From Phytopseudomonas daroniae (GTDB lineage Bacteria > Pseudomonadota > Gammaproteobacteria > Pseudomonadales > Pseudomonadaceae): a stretch of 37,504 bases of DNA. Of this stretch, positions 23,914 through 31,031 are shown piece by piece (the first letter of the stretch is position 1; every line of letters starts with the position of its first letter). Under the pieces are notes generated by a model. That model saw only the letters and a program-made list of their open reading frames with translations, ran no database searches and had not been told where the DNA came from. The translations under genes were made by a program, and so were the position numbers. The DNA lies in contig NZ_QJUI01000031.1 in the NCBI RefSeq assembly GCF_004327285.1, positions 1 through 37,504 of the forward strand, read 5' to 3'.

Positions 23914-24275
23914 ATCGGCTCCCGAGGCCGTTCGAAGCTGCTGCGCTCCATCACGCGGCGTTGGCAGCCAGTTCGAAATGCTCATTTGCTACAGCAAACT
24001 CCGCTTTCTCACTGGCTGCCGCCTTGCCTGATGTTCGCTCGCGACGCTTCGCTCCGGCCTCGTTGAACGTGGCGGGCCGTCCCGCCGGTAATGGGGCTGC
24101 GCCACGGTCGTCCGTAGTCAGCTACAAGCCTCAAGCGACAAGCTGTGAGAGGGGGGGGTCAATCAGTCCTGCGCTTGGTCTTTCCTCTCCAGGCACTGCC
24201 CGGCCCGGCTCTGGCAGAGTTGATACAGCCAGCGCCGTACCCCTTGCAGCTTGTGGCTTGCCGCTTGCCGCTGCT
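23914..24275. repeat. Intercistronic gap with two repeat elements
   Basis: This 362-bp gap lies inside the guanidine operon. GGCAGCCAGT (23963-23972) and ACTGGCTGCC (24011-24020) are perfect inverted arms, with TTTGCTACAGCAAA between them. Further on, 24119-24145 and 24247-24273 are inverted 27-base arms matching at 22 positions. Each is built of CAAGCnn heptads. No gene is visible. The repeats may tune mRNA stability between the deiminase and carboxylase genes. Confidence 0.6.
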
Positions 24276-24911
24276 TCACGCCCATACCAGCACCTCCGCG
24301 GGAGTGGGGTTCCAGCCGTTGCAGGGGTTGTTGAGTTGCGGGCAGTTGGAGATCAGTACGATCACGTCGGTCTCGGCTTGCAGTTCGACGTATTTGCCAG
24401 GGGCGGAGATGCCGTCTTCGAAGGTCAGGCCGCCGTCCGGGGTGACTGGCACGTTCATGAAGAAATTGATGTTGGCGCCGATGTCGCGTTTCTCCAGGCG
24501 GCCTTCGTGCAGGCTGGCGCGCAGGAAGTTGTCGCGGCAACTGTGCATGAAGCGTTTGTCCAGGGCGTAGCGCACGGTGTTGCTCTCCTGGGCGCAGGCG
24601 CCGCCGAGGGTGTCGTGGCGCCCGCAGGTGTCGGCGACGATGGTCAGCAGCGGGTTGCCGAGGTTGGAATAGAGCACCGTGCCGGCAGTCAGGTAGACGT
24701 TGTTCTGCTTGCGCAGGGTGCGCTGCGGATCGAAGCGTTCGCGCGGGTTGCGGGCACTGTAGAACAGGGTGTCGATGGCCTGGTTGCCTTCCAGGTCGTG
24801 CAGGCGCAGGGTCTGCCCGGCCTTGACTTCGAACAGGTAGGGTTCGCCGGCCGGGATGGTGTGGCGGAACACAGCGGTCTCGGGATGCAGGTTGCTTTCG
24901 ATCAGGCTCAT
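24276..24911 (-). CDS. DUF1989 protein, probable carboxyguanidine deiminase subunit
   Basis: The start at 24911 (MSLIESNLHPETAVFRHTIP) follows GAGGGTG, 10 bp after the partner gene. The 211-residue protein belongs to the urea carboxylase-associated (DUF1989) family, second type: AGQTLRLHDLEGNQAIDTLF, YSNLGNPLLTIVADTCGRHD, then RDNFLRASLHEGRLEKRDIG and NFFMNVPVTPDGG. The CNGWNPTP tail matches the family. Together with the 24922 product it forms the heteromeric deiminase (CgdAB) that turns carboxyguanidine into allophanate. The conserved Cys and His in DTCGRHD may bind metal. Which subunit is CgdA and which CgdB is not settled here. Confidence 0.85.
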   Translation of the reverse strand: MSLIESNLHPETAVFRHTIPAGEPYLFEVKAGQTLRLHDLEGNQAIDTLFYSARNPRERFDPQRTLRKQNNVYLTAGTVLYSNLGNPLLTIVADTCGRHDTLGGACAQESNTVRYALDKRFMHSCRDNFLRASLHEGRLEKRDIGANINFFMNVPVTPDGGLTFEDGISAPGKYVELQAETDVIVLISNCPQLNNPCNGWNPTPAEVLVWA

Positions 24912-24921
24912 GTCGGCACCC

Positions 24922-25650
24922 TCAGAGGTATTGACGTTCAGTGTTGTGGAAGGCGCGGCCGTTTTCCGGGCGCGAGGTGCGGCAGAGCACACTGATGCCG
25001 TCGCTCTCGACCTTGCTCCAGCTCAACTGCACCGGCTTGGGCGCGTATTGCGGATTGGGATCCATCGGGTGCTGCAGGGCGGTGAGCACCACCAGGGTGT
25101 CCATCGGCGCATACAGCTCGATGTAGTCGCCGGCCTGGCTGTTATCGCCGTGGAACCTGAAGGCGCCGTCGGCATCGACGCTGACCTTGCTGAACAGGTT
25201 GAGGGTCATCAGCAGGTCTTGCAGGTTGAGGTTCCACTTGCCCATCTCCACCAGCAGGTTGTCCATGCCGTTGCGGAAGAAGCCGTTGCGCAGTTCCTGA
25301 TAGCGGCCCTGGCCGTATTTCTCGGTGACTTCACTGGCCGAGAGCACGCCGCCGAAGCTGTCGTGCCAGCCGCAGGTGTCGGCGGTGATCGCCGCGAGCA
25401 CACGGCCCATGTCCGAGTACAGGCAGTGGCCGGCGGTGAGCTTGGCGGTGTGCTGGCCCTTGAGGGTGTCCGGCAGGTTGAGGCGCTCGCTTTTCTCCTG
25501 CGCGTTGAACAGCAGCAAGCTGACGTTGGCGTGGCCTTCAAGGTCGGTGATGCGCAGCAACTGGCCGCGCTTGAGGACGAACGAGGTGTGGCCGCCACCA
25601 GGGACGGTTTCCTCATAGAGGGTAGGGCGCAGGGTGAGGGCAGCTGTCAT
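24922..25650 (-). CDS. DUF1989 protein, probable carboxyguanidine deiminase subunit
   Basis: A 242-residue urea carboxylase-associated protein of the first type. It shares with its neighbour the pattern RGQLLRITDLEGHANVSLLL, then YSDMGRVLAAITADTCGWHD. The longer middle part is specific to this branch (YGQGRYQELRNGFFRNGMDN, VEMGKWNLNLQDL). Paralogy to the 24276-24911 gene indicates an old duplication giving a two-subunit enzyme. It begins 10 bp after the ABC ATPase stop. Function is transferred from characterised guanidine operons rather than shown here. Confidence 0.85.
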   Translation of the reverse strand: MTAALTLRPTLYEETVPGGGHTSFVLKRGQLLRITDLEGHANVSLLLFNAQEKSERLNLPDTLKGQHTAKLTAGHCLYSDMGRVLAAITADTCGWHDSFGGVLSASEVTEKYGQGRYQELRNGFFRNGMDNLLVEMGKWNLNLQDLLMTLNLFSKVSVDADGAFRFHGDNSQAGDYIELYAPMDTLVVLTALQHPMDPNPQYAPKPVQLSWSKVESDGISVLCRTSRPENGRAFHNTERQYL

Positions 25651-25660
25651 GGCAGTCTCC

Positions 25661-26431
25661 TTACAGGGCCGGTGCGAGGTGCGCCGGCAGTGCCGCGATG
25701 GCGCTTCGGCGATCGCTGTTCAGGGGGATGTCGTAGGTGATGCGCGCGCCGAAGGCATTCGGTGCGTGCGGGTCGATACGGGTCTTGTCGAACACCATCA
25801 GGCGGGTGCCGAGGCTGAAGCCTTCGGCGAGATCATGGGTGACCATGAACACCGTCAGCCCGGTTTCGCGCCACAGCTCCAGCAGCAGGGCGTGCATGTC
25901 CTTGCGGATGCCCGGGTCGAGGGCGCCGAAGGGTTCGTCGAGCAGCAGCACCCGGGGTTTCATGATCAGCGCCTGGGCGATGGCCAGACGCTGCTGCATG
26001 CCGCCAGAGAGCTGGCTGGGGTATTTGTCCTGGGCATGGCCGAGGCCGACCTTGCCGAGGATCGCCGCCGCCTGCTCGCGAGCGTCACGCTTGGCAGCGC
26101 CGAACAGGCGACCGAGCAGCGGCGCGCGGGGCAGTTCCAGGCCGATGGCGACGTTGTCCAGTACGCTCAGGTGCGGGAACACCGAGTAGCGTTGGAACAC
26201 CACGCCACGGCTGGCATCCGGCTCGCCCACGAGTGGCTCGCCACCCAGCAGGATCTCGCCCTTGCTCGGTCGCTCCTGGCCCAGCAGCAGGCGCAGGAAG
26301 GTCGACTTGCCGCAGCCGGAGGCGCCGACCAGGGTGCAGAACTCGCCCTCGGCGATGGACAGATTCAGGCGCTCCAGAACGATCTGGTCGCCGTACGTCT
26401 GCCAGACATTTTTCACTTCAATGAAGCTCAT
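25661..26431 (-). CDS. ABC transporter ATP-binding protein (guanidine/urea-type import)
   Basis: The start at 26431 overlaps the permease stop by ATGA and gives MSFIEVKNVWQTYGDQIVLE. The 256-residue ATPase shows Walker A (GASGCGKST), Q loop (FQRYSVFPHL), signature (LSGGMQQRLAIAQAL), Walker B (RVLLLDEPFG) and H loop (MVTHD). It is of the nitrate/sulfonate/taurine import type. It powers the permease encoded just upstream. Confidence 0.93.
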   Translation of the reverse strand: MSFIEVKNVWQTYGDQIVLERLNLSIAEGEFCTLVGASGCGKSTFLRLLLGQERPSKGEILLGGEPLVGEPDASRGVVFQRYSVFPHLSVLDNVAIGLELPRAPLLGRLFGAAKRDAREQAAAILGKVGLGHAQDKYPSQLSGGMQQRLAIAQALIMKPRVLLLDEPFGALDPGIRKDMHALLLELWRETGLTVFMVTHDLAEGFSLGTRLMVFDKTRIDPHAPNAFGARITYDIPLNSDRRSAIAALPAHLAPAL

Positions 26432-27243
26432 GCCTTGGCCCCCTCGTACCAGGGGAAACACAGCCGCGTCAGCTGGCGCAGACCAAGATCCATCAGCCAG
26501 GCGAGCAGGGTGATCCACACCACGTAGGGCAGGATCACGTCCATGGCCATATAGCGGCGTACGAGGAAGATGCGGTAACCCAGGCCATCGGTGCTGGCGA
26601 TGGCTTCGGCGGCGATCAGGAACAGCCAGGCGGAGCCCAGCACCAGGCGCAGGGCGATCAGCAGGCGCGGTAGCAGCTGTGGCAGTACCACCCGCAGGAT
26701 CAGCGTCCAGGTGCTGGCGCCGAGGGTCTGGGCCTTGATCAGCAGTTCCTGGGGGATTTCCCGAGCGCGCTGCTCCAGGTCGCGGGCCAGGATCGGGGTG
26801 ATGCCGATGACGATCAGCATCACCTTGGACAACTCGCCCAGGCCGAAGACGATGAACAGGATCGGCAGTATCGCCAGCGGTGGCACCATCGACAGCACGG
26901 TGAGCAGCGGTGACAGCGGCGCACGCAGCAGCGGCAGGATGCCGGCGGCGATGCCCAGGCAGAGACCCACCAGCGCAGCGATGCCGATGCCCATGCCGAG
27001 GCGCGTCAGGCTCGAGGCCGTATCCTGCCGGAAGGCGTAGCCACCGGTGCGCTTGTCTTCGGTGAAGGCCAGGCGGTCGACGGCGGCGATCATCTGGCTG
27101 GCGCTGGGCAGCAGCTTGTCGTTGGGGTTCTCCGCCAGGCGCTGCGCCGAGCCTACGAAGTAGGCGAACAGCAGCAGGGCGAAGGGCAGCAACACCAGCA
27201 GCAAGCGGCCGGCCCTGTCGGGATGTCGGTTGATCAGGCGCAT
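26428..27243 (-). CDS. ABC transporter permease (SsuC/TauC type)
   Basis: A 271-residue membrane protein with six hydrophobic helices and the permease EAA-type loop REIPQELLIKAQTLGASTW, which docks the ATPase. An N-terminal helix (RLLLVLLPFALLLFAYFVG) precedes a periplasmic segment. The family carries small nitrogen or sulfur compounds; here guanidine is likely from the riboswitch and neighbours. It is separated from the binding protein gene by 72 bp that hold a stem-loop. Confidence 0.92.
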   Translation of the reverse strand: MRLINRHPDRAGRLLLVLLPFALLLFAYFVGSAQRLAENPNDKLLPSASQMIAAVDRLAFTEDKRTGGYAFRQDTASSLTRLGMGIGIAALVGLCLGIAAGILPLLRAPLSPLLTVLSMVPPLAILPILFIVFGLGELSKVMLIVIGITPILARDLEQRAREIPQELLIKAQTLGASTWTLILRVVLPQLLPRLLIALRLVLGSAWLFLIAAEAIASTDGLGYRIFLVRRYMAMDVILPYVVWITLLAWLMDLGLRQLTRLCFPWYEGAKA

Positions 27244-27279
27244 AGATATCTCGTGGTCTGCGGTCGCGTCTCGAGGTGC

Positions 27280-27302
27280 GTGCCCACACCGAGCGTGGGC
27301 AC
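27280..27302 (-). promoter_or_regulatory. Intercistronic stem-loop after the binding-protein gene
   Basis: GTGCCCAC (27280-27287) and GTGGGCAC (27295-27302) are perfect arms around seven bases. Such a hairpin after the substrate-binding gene can stabilise its mRNA and lower expression of the permease and ATPase. No T-run follows. Confidence 0.55.
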
Positions 27303-27315
27303 GATCAGTCCTGCC

Positions 27316-28383
27316 TCAGAGTTGGCCGTCAGCGGCCATCTGCATGTAGGTCGGGTCGAAGCGCAGCTTGAGGTTGCCCTGGTCGCCGGTGGTCACGTCG
27401 TTGGCGAAAGCCATGCCGATGGCGTCGGCGCTCTGCGCGCCTTCCCCTAGCAAGCCGTGATCGAACGAGAATGCGGCGACCTTGCTCATGGTTTCCGGCA
27501 GGCGTGGGCTCTTGGTGAAGGCCACGGCATCCTTGGCGCTGTAGAACATCTTGGTAGTGGCCAGCTGCGCCTCGTAACCCGCGAGGTCGGTGCCGGAGGC
27601 CTTGGCCATGTGCTCGCGGGCAGCCTGACCGGCAGCTCCGCTATCGCCCATGGTCGCCATGATTTCGTACCAGGCACCGGTCAGCGCCTTGCCGAGGGCG
27701 GGGTTGTCCTTGAGGGTGTCGGTGTTGATCACCATCAGGTCGATGATTTCGCCCGGGATCTGGCTGGAGTCGAACACTTTGGTCACGCTAGGCGTGGCCT
27801 CGATCTCGGCGAGCAGCGGGTTCCAGGTGGTGACGGCGGTGACGTCCTGGGTCGCGAAGGCGGCGACCATGTCGGCGTCCGAGGTGTTGACCACTTTCAG
27901 GTCGCGCTCGCTGAGGCCGGCTTTTTCCAGGCCGCGGGCGAGCAGGTAGTGCGATACCGAGAGCTCCACCAGATTGACGTTCTGGCCCTTGAGGTCGCCA
28001 AGGGTCTTCTTCTCACCCTTGAGTACGATGCCGTCGTTGCCGTTGGAGAAGTCGCCGACGATCAGCGCCGTGCTGTCCACGCCGCCAGCGGCAGGGATGG
28101 TCAGGGCGTCCATGTTGGTCATGGTGCAGCCGTCGAACTGGCCGGCGCTGTACTGGTTGATCGACTCGACGTAGTCGTTGATCTGCACGACGTCGATGCT
28201 GATGCCGTACTTTTTCGCCCACTTGTCGACGATGCCTTGGGTGGCACCGTATTCCCAGGGCATCCAGCCGGCATAGATGGTCCAGCACACACTGAAGTTG
28301 TCCTTCTGAGCGGCCTGGCTATTGAAACTGATGGCGGCGACGAGGCCGGCGGCGAGAACGGAGAACAGACGGGGCTTGCGCAT
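27316..28383 (-). CDS. ABC transporter substrate-binding protein of the guanidine/urea carboxylase cluster
   Basis: The start at 28383 follows GGAGG and opens a signal peptide (MRKPRLFSVLAAGLVAAISF, cleavage after SQA). The 355-residue protein is a two-lobed periplasmic binding protein of the NrtA/SsuA type: VCWTIYAGWMPWEYGATQGI, NQYSAGQFDGCTMTNMDALT and ATQDVTAVTTWNPLL. It matches the subgroup always linked with carboxylase-type nitrogen operons. It is the first gene after the guanidine-I riboswitch. It would bind guanidine or a related cation in the periplasm. Confidence 0.92.
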   Translation of the reverse strand: MRKPRLFSVLAAGLVAAISFNSQAAQKDNFSVCWTIYAGWMPWEYGATQGIVDKWAKKYGISIDVVQINDYVESINQYSAGQFDGCTMTNMDALTIPAAGGVDSTALIVGDFSNGNDGIVLKGEKKTLGDLKGQNVNLVELSVSHYLLARGLEKAGLSERDLKVVNTSDADMVAAFATQDVTAVTTWNPLLAEIEATPSVTKVFDSSQIPGEIIDLMVINTDTLKDNPALGKALTGAWYEIMATMGDSGAAGQAAREHMAKASGTDLAGYEAQLATTKMFYSAKDAVAFTKSPRLPETMSKVAAFSFDHGLLGEGAQSADAIGMAFANDVTTGDQGNLKLRFDPTYMQMAADGQL

Positions 28384-28448
28384 AGGGAACCTCCAGTTCG
28401 AGAAAGGGCGGGCAGGAGTGCGCGGCGATTTCCCCATCGCTGGGGGCG

Positions 28449-28549
28449 CGTTCTCCCGGGCTTTTGTCCCGCCGTGTAACCTCTCGAGGAGGTCGCCAAC
28501 TCTCGGACCAGTCATTCGCCTGCTGATTGGCGAATCGGAACCCTAGTCG
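28449..28549 (-). ncRNA. Guanidine-I riboswitch (ykkC class)
   Basis: The minus strand carries the conserved blocks of this aptamer in order: CTAGGGTTCCG (28536-28546), ACTGGTCCGAGAG, ACACGGCGGGACAAAAGCCC and GGGAGA. These correspond to the ligand-binding P1-P3 core. The class switches genes on with guanidinium. The aptamer ends about 65 bases before the ATG of the binding protein. No U-run terminator is seen between, so control of translation or rho-dependent termination is more likely. All six downstream genes fit guanidine uptake and breakdown. Confidence 0.93.
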
Positions 28550-28893
28550 GCTATTGCAAATTGTGATGCCGCTATCCCGGGCCACGGCCAGGGACTTTCC
28601 TGCACGAAAGGGAGTAAGCGAGGATCGTGCCAGGCAGTGGCTGGTCGTCTAGCGCGCGGCTCCGGGCTTTTTCCTGACTATCTGTTGCGCTCTCGTGGTG
28701 CGCAAATGGTGCGAGGTGCGCGGTTTCGGCGCGTCGTTTCGTCCGTTCTCCGGGCAATACTGAAATCATTTGTAGTGACTCACCCGACGAGCGGGGCGGA
28801 TTCGGCCTGCGTCGGGTTGTCTGAGGGATATTGGGAAGACTCCCGGCATCGGTAGCCGCCGATGTGCCTTTCGCGGTCGAAGGAGGCCGCCTC
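28550..28893. other. Divergent promoter region
   Basis: About 344 bp between the riboswitch and the lipoprotein gene, with no gene seen. TGGTGC occurs twice near 28698-28715, followed by another GGTGCG, recalling NtrC half-sites but in direct order. CACAATTTGCAAT lies about ten bases before the aptamer start and may belong to the operon promoter, but no standard sigma-70 or sigma-54 pair with correct spacing is present. Confidence 0.45.
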
Positions 28894-29334
28894 ATGATCC
28901 GTAAATCCATGCTCGTCGCGTTGTTGGGTTTCTTGCTAACCGGTTGCGCCGTCTATGGCGACAGCGGCTATGGCGGTGGCTATCGCGATTATGATCGTCA
29001 GTACTACCCTGGTGCTCACGTGCAGCGCTCTCAGGTGTATGGGACGCCGCGAGTGTATGTCTACGAGGATCGGCGTTACGACCGTCGTTACGCTCCGCCG
29101 CGGCACTATGCACCGCCTCCACCACCCCGGTATTTCCATCAGCCGGGCTATGATTCCCGCTATCACAGCCGCCATGACCGCAATAGTCGCGATTACCGTC
29201 CCGCGCCGAGGCCGGGCTGGGAAGGGCAGCGCCATCACTACCAGCAGCAACAGCGCCAGCGCGGTGCTGCCTTGCAGTGGCAGCAGCGCGAAACGCCGCA
29301 ACGCTTCCAGCGAAGCTGGGAGCAGCGTCGCTGA
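28894..29334 (+). CDS. Small Tyr/Arg/Gln-rich lipoprotein
   Basis: ATG 28894 follows AAGGAGG. The 146-residue product opens with a lipoprotein signal (MIRKSMLVALLGFLLTGC, lipobox LTGC). The mature part is low in complexity: GYGGGYRDYDRQYYPG, then YAPPRHYAPPPPPRYF, then a His/Gln/Arg-rich tail. No catalytic domain is visible. It probably sits in the outer membrane as an unstructured, basic envelope protein. Similar Tyr/Arg-rich lipoproteins are widespread in pseudomonads but uncharacterised as far as I know. Confidence 0.85.
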   Translation: MIRKSMLVALLGFLLTGCAVYGDSGYGGGYRDYDRQYYPGAHVQRSQVYGTPRVYVYEDRRYDRRYAPPRHYAPPPPPRYFHQPGYDSRYHSRHDRNSRDYRPAPRPGWEGQRHHYQQQQRQRGAALQWQQRETPQRFQRSWEQRR

Positions 29335-29879
29335 GATGCCGCCTTGCCTAGAACGGTTGTGCTTGCCCCAGGCCCTTCATGAATGACCTATCACCCTGGA
29401 CGCAGGCCTGCACCCAGGGTTGCCTGCGCGCGATAGCCTCCAGCCCATGGTCCGGTTTCCACGACGCTAGTCGGCAGGCGCTGCCGTGTCGGCGTTCCTT
29501 CCGGCTATCCGCCATCGGCGGGTGCGATCCGGTTGTGCCTGGTTGCCCTCGACAGATAATAGTGGCTATTGCCGCAGCGGCACTCGACCCCCTGGCCGGC
29601 GCACAGCCGCCAGTAGCGCAGGGGCGGGCAAAATACTTGTTTCCGGGGATGGCGGCGTTCTCGCCTATCCCGTCTAATTCGACGTTCATCGGCGAGACCG
29701 TGACGTACGAAGAAAGTTCGATAAAAATCCCTGCCGGAAAAATGGAATCATATTGACATTATCTCAGCGATGCGCTGTAGAATTGACGGCATGTCAATTT
29801 GGCATACTCATTCGTTATTTTATTGACGGTTTAGCGTGACGTTATCTTGTCAGTGCTGTCACCACGCATCCGAGCAGAT
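29335..29879. promoter_or_regulatory. Intergenic region with putative bcs promoter
   Basis: This 545-bp region has no convincing gene. A 7-bp stem (CGCAGGC at 29401-29407 with GCCTGCG at 29422-29428) lies just after the lipoprotein. The last 190 bp become AT-rich. ATTGAC occurs at 29752, 29782 and 29822, and TTGACGGCATGTCAA (29783-29797) is a perfect palindrome. TTGACA (29753) and TAGAAT (29778) are 19 bp apart, long for a sigma-70 promoter. A regulator site for the cellulose operon is plausible. Confidence 0.5.
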
Positions 29880-31031
29880 ATGAGCACATCCAGCGATATA
29901 TTGAGTTTGTTCAAGCAGTTTGGCGGGCGCTCTGACCAGTATCAGGAACTGACCCAGGCTGACGATAATCGCGAATCCCTCGATCGCTGGCCCGGCCTGG
30001 GCAAGGTCGAGAGGCCGGATCCCGTGGTGGCGAGCATGCCCAGGCCACTGGCTGAGGCAGACAGGGTCGAACCCGTGATCTCGACGCCTTTGCCCGAGCG
30101 CTACACGACCGAGGCCGCTCCCGTGGGGTGGGCAGGCGAGAGCCTGCAAAACCTGCTGGGCAAGCTGGCCCAGGAGTCCAGGGAACAGGCCCCCGTCGAC
30201 TCGCCCAGGGCACCGGTTCGCAGCCGCCCACGGCTTGACAACATCAAGGTGATCGCCGTGGTCTCGGCCAAGGGCGGCGTGGGCAAGAGTACCCTGGCCG
30301 CCAACCTGTCGGCGGCCCTGCACCAGCAGGGGCGCATGCTGCTGACGATCGATCTCGATCCGCAGAATGCCCTGCAGCACCATTTCGCGGAGGTGGCCGG
30401 CGAAGCCCGGCCCAGGATGCTGGAAGGCGTATCCGCAGCCGACACGGACTGGAAGGCGATCTGCCAGCCCAGCACCGCAGGCGTCTTCTTCCTACCGTAC
30501 GGCGCTGTCGAGGAAAAGCGCCGGCGCCTGTTCGAACAGGAACTGGAGCGGGATCAGGACTGGCTGGCTCGGCACTTGAGCGACCTGCACCTGGTCGATG
30601 ATGCCATCGTCGTCATCGACACGCCCCCGGGGCCGTCTCCTTATCTGCAGCAGGCGCTTGCGGTCGCCAACCTGGCCCTGGTCGTCACCCTCTGCGACGC
30701 CGCGTCGTACACGGCGATGCCGATGATCGACGGCTTGATCCGGACCTATGCCGCCGAGCGCCCCGATTTTCTCGGCAGCGCCTACGTGATCAACCAGGTG
30801 GACAGCTCGCGTCAGCTCAGCAAGGACATCACCCAGATCATGCACAATATCCTGGGGCCGCAAATCCTGGGCATCGTGCATCGCGATCAGGCGATCAGCG
30901 AGGCCCTGGCCTACAACCGCGATGTACTGCGCTACGATCCGCACGGGCAGGGATGCCACGACATCCTCGAGTGCGCACGGGCCATTGCCGCACGACTGGC
31001 GGCCGATACGCGGCACGAGCAACGCTCATGA
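29880..31031 (+). CDS. bcsQ: BcsP-BcsQ fusion: cellulose biosynthesis ParA-like ATPase
   Basis: From ATG 29880 the protein has 383 residues. Residues 1-40 (SSDILSLFKQFGGRSDQYQE, then DRWPGL) match the small BcsP-type regulator. A Pro-rich linker leads to a MinD/ParA ATPase from about residue 120, with Walker A KGGVGKST (131-138), IDLDPQN and VVIDTPPGPSP. BcsQ proteins place or activate the cellulose synthase at the pole; separate BcsQ is about 250 residues, so the N-terminal part is an added domain. A start at 29847 is possible but has no better ribosome site. Its stop overlaps bcsA (ATGA). Confidence 0.88.
   Translation: MSTSSDILSLFKQFGGRSDQYQELTQADDNRESLDRWPGLGKVERPDPVVASMPRPLAEADRVEPVISTPLPERYTTEAAPVGWAGESLQNLLGKLAQESREQAPVDSPRAPVRSRPRLDNIKVIAVVSAKGGVGKSTLAANLSAALHQQGRMLLTIDLDPQNALQHHFAEVAGEARPRMLEGVSAADTDWKAICQPSTAGVFFLPYGAVEEKRRRLFEQELERDQDWLARHLSDLHLVDDAIVVIDTPPGPSPYLQQALAVANLALVVTLCDAASYTAMPMIDGLIRTYAAERPDFLGSAYVINQVDSSRQLSKDITQIMHNILGPQILGIVHRDQAISEALAYNRDVLRYDPHGQGCHDILECARAIAARLAADTRHEQRS

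Noticed and set aside
22831..24066. 411-codon plus-strand open frame opposite the carboxylase
   Set aside because: It is antisense to the well-supported biotin carboxylase domain; long shadow frames are expected at this GC content.
26432..27289. N-terminal extension of the ABC ATPase frame up to 27289
   Set aside because: The extension reads as low-complexity Arg/Pro/Ala in the shadow of the permease; the ATPase begins properly at 26431.
28552..28575. Possible sigma-54 promoter (GGCATCACAATTTGCA on the minus strand) before the riboswitch
   Set aside because: The GG and GC elements are 11 bases apart instead of the required 10, and the -24 block is a poor match.
29379..29756. 125-codon plus-strand open frame in the gap before the cellulose operon
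   Set aside because: No ribosome site, no recognisable domain, and the AT-rich promoter area falls inside it.
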